DNA of 17,468 nucleotides from an uncultured Ruminococcus sp. (GTDB lineage Bacteria; Bacillota; Clostridia; Oscillospirales; CAG-272). The stretch covers positions 1 to 17,468 of the forward strand of contig URUL01000039.1 in the NCBI GenBank assembly GCA_900551005.1, read 5' to 3'. The translations under genes and the position numbers were made by a program. Shown in pieces: positions 14,460 to 17,468 of this stretch (position 1 is the stretch's first letter; each line of letters opens with the position of its first letter). The notes below the pieces were generated by a model. It was not told where the DNA came from. It made no database searches and saw nothing but the letters and a program-made list of their open reading frames with translations.

Positions 14460-14635
14460 GTGAAATGTTTTGCTTCCGCAAAACGTGAAATAATGTGCTA
14501 CCGCACATTGTGAAATATCTCGCCTTGCTCGATGTGAAATGAAATTTGCCCACGTCCGCGCAAGCGGACATTTCACATTTGCGGAGCAAATATTTCACCG
14601 CAAAGCGATTTCACTTGCCCGAAAGGGCAAATTTC
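14460..14635. repeat. GTGAAAT / ATTTCAC array alternating with hairpins
   Basis: GTGAAAT occurs at 14460, 14485, 14510 and 14534, a period of 24-25 bases. The inverse ATTTCAC occurs at 14570, 14592 and 14608, and a truncated ATTTC at 14631. Between the motifs lie small hairpins: GTTTTGC/GCAAAAC, AATGTGC/GCACATT, a degenerate third, then centrally GTCCGC/GCGGAC, ATTTGC/GCAAAT, CGC/GCG and TTGCCC/GGGCAA. GAAATTTGCCC (14541-14551) is also exactly inverted at 14625-14635. Each hairpin stem has different bases while the 7-base motif is constant. Confidence 0.75.
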
Positions 14636-14684
14636 GTTGCGTACCTGCTCTATGGCAGGTACGCAGAGGCGGTCTTTTTCCATA

Positions 14685-15338
14685 TTATTTCTCAGCTATT
14701 GTCACATCTGCGGGGAGAATATTTGCCTGCTTATAAACGATCTCGAGTATTTGCGAGAGCTGATTCGGCTGGAGCCCCTCGCTCTTGACGATGATATTTG
14801 CCTTGTTCCCGTTGATCACGGCTACACATTCCTCAAAGCCTTTTGCCTTGATGAGCGTTTCGATATTCGCTTCCTTTTCTATTGTCGCCGCTATGGCAGC
14901 GATATCGGCAAGTGCCTGTTCCTTTGCCGCATCAAGGCTCTTTTCATCGTCTACGACACCCTGCAAAACTTCCATTGCCTCGTCTCTTGCTCGCTGTCTC
15001 TCGATCTGTGATGCCGCAAAATAATTGGAATTCGTATCTTCTTTGCCTCCGACATCGACATTACCCGAGGGCTGATCACCTGCGGCCGGGTCATCATTGT
15101 TATGACCGAAAATGACCCAGTTTACATAAACGGCAGCACCTATGAGCAGTACCGAAAGGACGATGACAAGATTGCGCACACCGAACTTTTTAAAGCCTTT
15201 TTTGATGCCGTCTCCCGTAAAAATACTGCCGAATTTAAAGTTGCGTTCTTTTGCCTCGGGAAGACTGAGCACAGCTTCCTCGCCTTCAATCTGATTTGCC
15301 ATTCCGGCTCTCATGGCGGCTCTCTCTTCGTTTCTCAT
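14685..15338 (-). CDS. spoIIIAH: Stage III sporulation protein AH
   Basis: Mother-cell component of the SpoIIIA-SpoIIQ channel across the two membranes around the forespore. SpoIIIAH binds forespore SpoIIQ and forms a ring through its extracellular YscJ/FliF-like domain (established in B. subtilis). The 217-residue product has a cytoplasmic N-terminus, one membrane segment at about 56-76, then the family block YFAASQIERQRARDEAMEVLQ and a C-terminal alpha/beta domain with VAVINGNKANIIVKSEGL. AAGGAG precedes the ATG at 7 bases. It is the last gene of the operon, 24 bases after spoIIIAG. No T-tailed terminator follows directly: the palindromic element begins 4 bases beyond the stop, so the mRNA 3' end probably lies within it. 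Confidence 0.95.
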   Translation of the reverse strand: MRNEERAAMRAGMANQIEGEEAVLSLPEAKERNFKFGSIFTGDGIKKGFKKFGVRNLVIVLSVLLIGAAVYVNWVIFGHNNDDPAAGDQPSGNVDVGGKEDTNSNYFAASQIERQRARDEAMEVLQGVVDDEKSLDAAKEQALADIAAIAATIEKEANIETLIKAKGFEECVAVINGNKANIIVKSEGLQPNQLSQILEIVYKQANILPADVTIAEK

Positions 15339-15362
15339 AATAAATCTCCTTCAATATAAAAT

Positions 15363-15869
15363 TTATTTTATTCCGACAATACAGATTCTGTTGCTCGGAA
15401 GTCCCAGTGCAGTTGATATGACCGAGATCACCTTTGCCTGAATATTCGGGTCATCTCCGCCGCGGCATGCCACCGAAACGCCTTCTATCGGCGGATAGAT
15501 CTCCTTTTGAAGTATCAGTGTGCCTGCACCGTTTTCTTTGCGCACGGTTATATATTCCCTGTTCATGCTTCCGTCTTCCGTCTTTTCGTCTGAAACATAA
15601 ACATACTGTACACCGTCGCTTACGGTAACGATAACACTTACATTGTCCGAACCCGTAATTTGCCCTGTTATGGTTCTAATTTTATTCTCTAAATTCTCTA
15701 TATATGCCAAAGTTGCATTATCTTCTTTATTTTCAGAGGTATTTTTTTGTACGCCCGCATTTTTCTGCCCCGATGAGCCGATTATAACAAGCAGAACGCC
15801 CGCAATGCCGAGCACTGCCAAAATAACAAGCTTCATTTTCGGAGGCATATCCTTAAGCTTGATTTTCAT
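15363..15869 (-). CDS. spoIIIAG: Stage III sporulation protein AG
   Basis: A 168-residue membrane-anchored ring protein of the SpoIIIA-SpoIIQ complex; in B. subtilis it forms a large 30-subunit ring. One membrane segment lies at residues 13-31 after a short basic N-terminus (MKIKLKDMPPKMK). Then come a polar linker and a domain with IENLENKIRTITGQITGSDNVSVIVTVSDG and the end SVACRGGDDPNIQAKVIS, typical of the family. It is shorter than the B. subtilis protein (about 229 residues), mainly in the linker. An ATG-like frame extends to 15890, but the GGGGG at 8 bases before 15869 and the family N-terminus support this start. It begins 4 bases after the spoIIIAF stop, so the two are probably translationally coupled. 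Confidence 0.92.
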   Translation of the reverse strand: MKIKLKDMPPKMKLVILAVLGIAGVLLVIIGSSGQKNAGVQKNTSENKEDNATLAYIENLENKIRTITGQITGSDNVSVIVTVSDGVQYVYVSDEKTEDGSMNREYITVRKENGAGTLILQKEIYPPIEGVSVACRGGDDPNIQAKVISVISTALGLPSNRICIVGIK

Positions 15870-15873
15870 TTCA

Positions 15874-16359
15874 TCACCCCCTGCGCTCAACGGCTATTTC
15901 GGTTTTACCGAGGAACATTTCTTCCAGATCCGCTTTGATTTTTTCCGCCTTTGCATCACTCGGCAAGATGACTGTCAGCTTCTTTATCTCCACAGCTGAA
16001 ATATCGCTTTCATCGAGCAAAACCTCAACGCAAACGCTGTCCTTTTCATAACCGTACTTTTCGCAGAGGTAATTTCTCACGGATGAGGCAATATTTTGCC
16101 TTGTCTGCTCGATCAGTATTTTTTTCGCATCCGCCTGTCCCCCTGTTTCATAGACTGTGCCGCTTTTTATATCGGAAACATAGCCGGACAGCCCGCCGAT
16201 GATTTTCACGCCGGGAATACAGATCGCAGCCGCCGTGCAAAGCAGGCAGATATATCGGATGTACTTTTTCATCTCTCCCTCAGGAGAGAGATTGATCGCG
16301 AGTCCGCTCGCCGCAAGTATGCAGACAAGCATATAGACATAGCTTTTTATTTCTTCCAT
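15874..16359 (-). CDS. spoIIIAF: Stage III sporulation protein AF
   Basis: A 161-residue membrane protein of the spoIIIA operon. Two hydrophobic helices span about 5-25 and 33-56. A soluble C-terminal domain with YGYEKDSVCVEVLL and AVEIKKLTVILP follows, a ring-building-motif-like fold in the family. The ATG has AAGGTGG at 7 bases and begins 11 bases after the spoIIIAE stop. Position in the operon and the two-helix architecture support the call more than any single motif. Confidence 0.9.
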   Translation of the reverse strand: MEEIKSYVYMLVCILAASGLAINLSPEGEMKKYIRYICLLCTAAAICIPGVKIIGGLSGYVSDIKSGTVYETGGQADAKKILIEQTRQNIASSVRNYLCEKYGYEKDSVCVEVLLDESDISAVEIKKLTVILPSDAKAEKIKADLEEMFLGKTEIAVERRG

Positions 16360-16370
16360 AATAAGCCACC

Positions 16371-17468
16371 TTAAGAAATACCGGCGAGCACCGCCAGCGC
16401 AAAGATGAAGAACACTCCCGTCACCGCGGAAAGCGAAACAAAAAAGCCGACTATCCCCGCCGTATCCGAAAGAAATCTGCTCTCCTTATCCAAGCCGAGC
16501 ATCGCCGCAAAAGAAGAAGAAAGCTCGAGGAGACTTTTATTTATCAGCATGCAGATGATCGGAGATATCGTCATCAGGCAGACCGCCGCGGAGCCTGCTA
16601 TTCCGACGACGGAGCGTATCGTGCCGATACTGCCCGTTATGGCAGTCAGAGCCTCGTTTATGGCACTGCCGACTATCGGAATAAAACTGCCGACGGCAAA
16701 TTTGACACCCTTGAGTGCGAGAGAGTCGGCGCTTCGCGTGATGATATTCTGAAAGGCAAGCGTGACCGACAGGAGCAGCATGATGAAAGAAAGAATATAC
16801 GTCACCGTCTTTTTCACGGTTGCCGTTATCCCCGAAAGTCCCGAATTTCCGCACATGGCAGCACCTGCCGATATGGCAAAGCACATCTGTATCAGCGGAA
16901 AAAGCACACCCGAGCATATATTTTCGAGAATGGCAAGAGCCGCCGTAATGATTCCTCCCGAAACAGCCGCCGTCGTGACCTTTCCGCTCGCATAAAGCAA
17001 TGCCGTCATCACGGGAAGCACCTTTGTCATAAATCCCGAGATCCCCATGATAAAATCCTTTGTCATCGAAAAAAGCGAGCCTGTCGCCTCATATATGGCG
17101 GCGCAGATGCAAACCGATGATATATAGGAAAAAACGCTTTTCACTGATGAGCTGGCTATGCTGTCGCCGAGAGCTCCGAGCACGGATGATATGACAAGGA
17201 TGCCGAGCAGAAAGGCAAAGCTTTTTACCGCCTGCGGAAATGCCGATGAGAGCATCTTTCCCACCGCCTGAAGAAAAAATCCGATATTCAGCTTATCGGA
17301 AAGTCCCGTAGCTGTGGACGTAAAAAGATCGGACGGAATATACTCGCGTATTTCTTCCGGTATGCCCTCATATACAGAGTCCTGCCCGAAATCGGCAGTG
17401 TCATCATCGGTTATATCTTCCGCATAAAGAGTGGTGGAAAATAAAGCAATGATAATCATTAAAGAGAC
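16371..17468 (-). CDS. spoIIIAE: Stage III sporulation protein AE, 5' end cut by the window
   Basis: Polytopic membrane protein of the SpoIIIA complex, thought to form the membrane channel or export core together with AD and AC. The visible part starts with a hydrophobic signal-like stretch ending in LYAED. An acidic extracellular segment follows (EGIPEEIREYIPSDLF, about 30-46), then several hydrophobic helices with Gly/Ser-rich loops, including VLGALGDSIASSSVK and GSFIPIVGSAINEAL, which are characteristic of SpoIIIAE. A Met lies at 17459, but the frame stays open through 17468 and the signal peptide would be short from there, so the true start is probably outside. About 363 residues are visible. 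spoIIIAA to AD should lie to the right, beyond the window. Confidence 0.93.
   Translation of the reverse strand, partial: VSLMIIIALFSTTLYAEDITDDDTADFGQDSVYEGIPEEIREYIPSDLFTSTATGLSDKLNIGFFLQAVGKMLSSAFPQAVKSFAFLLGILVISSVLGALGDSIASSSVKSVFSYISSVCICAAIYEATGSLFSMTKDFIMGISGFMTKVLPVMTALLYASGKVTTAAVSGGIITAALAILENICSGVLFPLIQMCFAISAGAAMCGNSGLSGITATVKKTVTYILSFIMLLLSVTLAFQNIITRSADSLALKGVKFAVGSFIPIVGSAINEALTAITGSIGTIRSVVGIAGSAAVCLMTISPIICMLINKSLLELSSSFAAMLGLDKESRFLSDTAGIVGFFVSLSAVTGVFFIFALAVLAGIS

Larger units (their letters stand above)
14329..14680. mobile_element. MITE-like palindromic element with 13-bp inverted ends
   Basis: GAAAAAGACCGCC (14329-14341) is exactly inverted at 14668-14680. Inside the ends the similarity resumes with CCATAGAGCAG (inverted as CTGCTCTATGG at 14646-14656). 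The element is about 352 bp, codes for nothing credible and is packed with hairpins. These include a terminator-like stem at 14383-14419, GCATTTG/CAAATGC (14435-14454) and TGCGTACCTGC/GCAGGTACGCA (14638-14665). Flanks are TTAT on the left and CATATT on the right; I see no clear target duplication. Its right end lies 4 bases from the spoIIIAH stop codon. It could be a MITE mobilised by a transposase encoded elsewhere, or a REP/BIME-type intergenic repeat. Confidence 0.55.

Noticed and set aside
14460..14635. CRISPR array
   Set aside because: The repeated unit is only 7 bases, it occurs in mirrored orientation, and the intervening sequences are themselves palindromic. No cas genes are present.
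14329..14680. Insertion sequence with transposase
   Set aside because: The element is too short to code for a transposase, no DDE or HUH motif is seen in any frame, and no target duplication is visible; kept only as MITE-like.

Overview
The window looks like a chromosomal segment of an endospore-forming member of the class Clostridia. Evidence from the sequence: a sigma-G gene with a forespore-type promoter, the 3' half of a spoIIIA operon, clear GGAGG-type ribosome binding sites, sigma-A promoters with 17-base spacers, and several small proteins typical of clostridial genomes. I cannot name the genus; the gene style suggests a gut Oscillospirales- or Christensenellales-like lineage (inference). 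There are no plasmid, phage or CRISPR genes and no tRNA or rRNA.

Layout, left to right. 1-1865 (minus): plsX then rnc, from a clear sigma-A promoter; the usual acpP between them is absent. 1929-2893 (minus): a 24-cysteine protein of unknown function with its own terminator. 3082-3664 (minus): a solitary 135-residue P-loop ATPase with its own promoter, structured leader and 16-bp terminator. 3752-8285 (minus): a likely operon of a TtcA-like tRNA thiolase, a small four-cysteine protein, pgi, an ABC exporter half-transporter and a DUF951-type small protein. 8349-9334 (plus): sigG. 9355-12317 (plus): an RsuA-type pseudouridine synthase gene followed by tex. 12393-13741 (plus): a solitary MsmK/UgpC-type sugar ABC transporter ATPase with a promoter, a 100-nt leader and a terminator. 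13742-14684: almost 1 kb without a credible gene. 14685-17468 (minus): spoIIIAE (cut by the window edge), AF, AG and AH.

Functional links: sigma-G becomes active in the engulfed forespore only when the SpoIIIA-SpoIIQ channel is working (established in Bacillus subtilis), so the two sporulation loci, about 5.5 kb apart, act in one pathway. The rest is housekeeping: phospholipid initiation, RNA processing and modification, glycolysis and sugar import.

The least ordinary part is 13742-14684. It divides into two pieces. The left piece (about 13794-14291) carries a series of inverted repeats of 5 to 11 bp, including a perfect 11-bp long-range pair; wobble pairs in one hairpin favour a plus-strand RNA. 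The right piece (14329-14680) is a compact element with 13-bp perfect inverted ends. Inside it, four GTGAAAT motifs face three ATTTCAC motifs, and the motifs alternate with small hairpins. Neither piece is explained by a coding gene. These two are my candidates for something undescribed; both could also be known intergenic repeat families that I cannot identify without a search.
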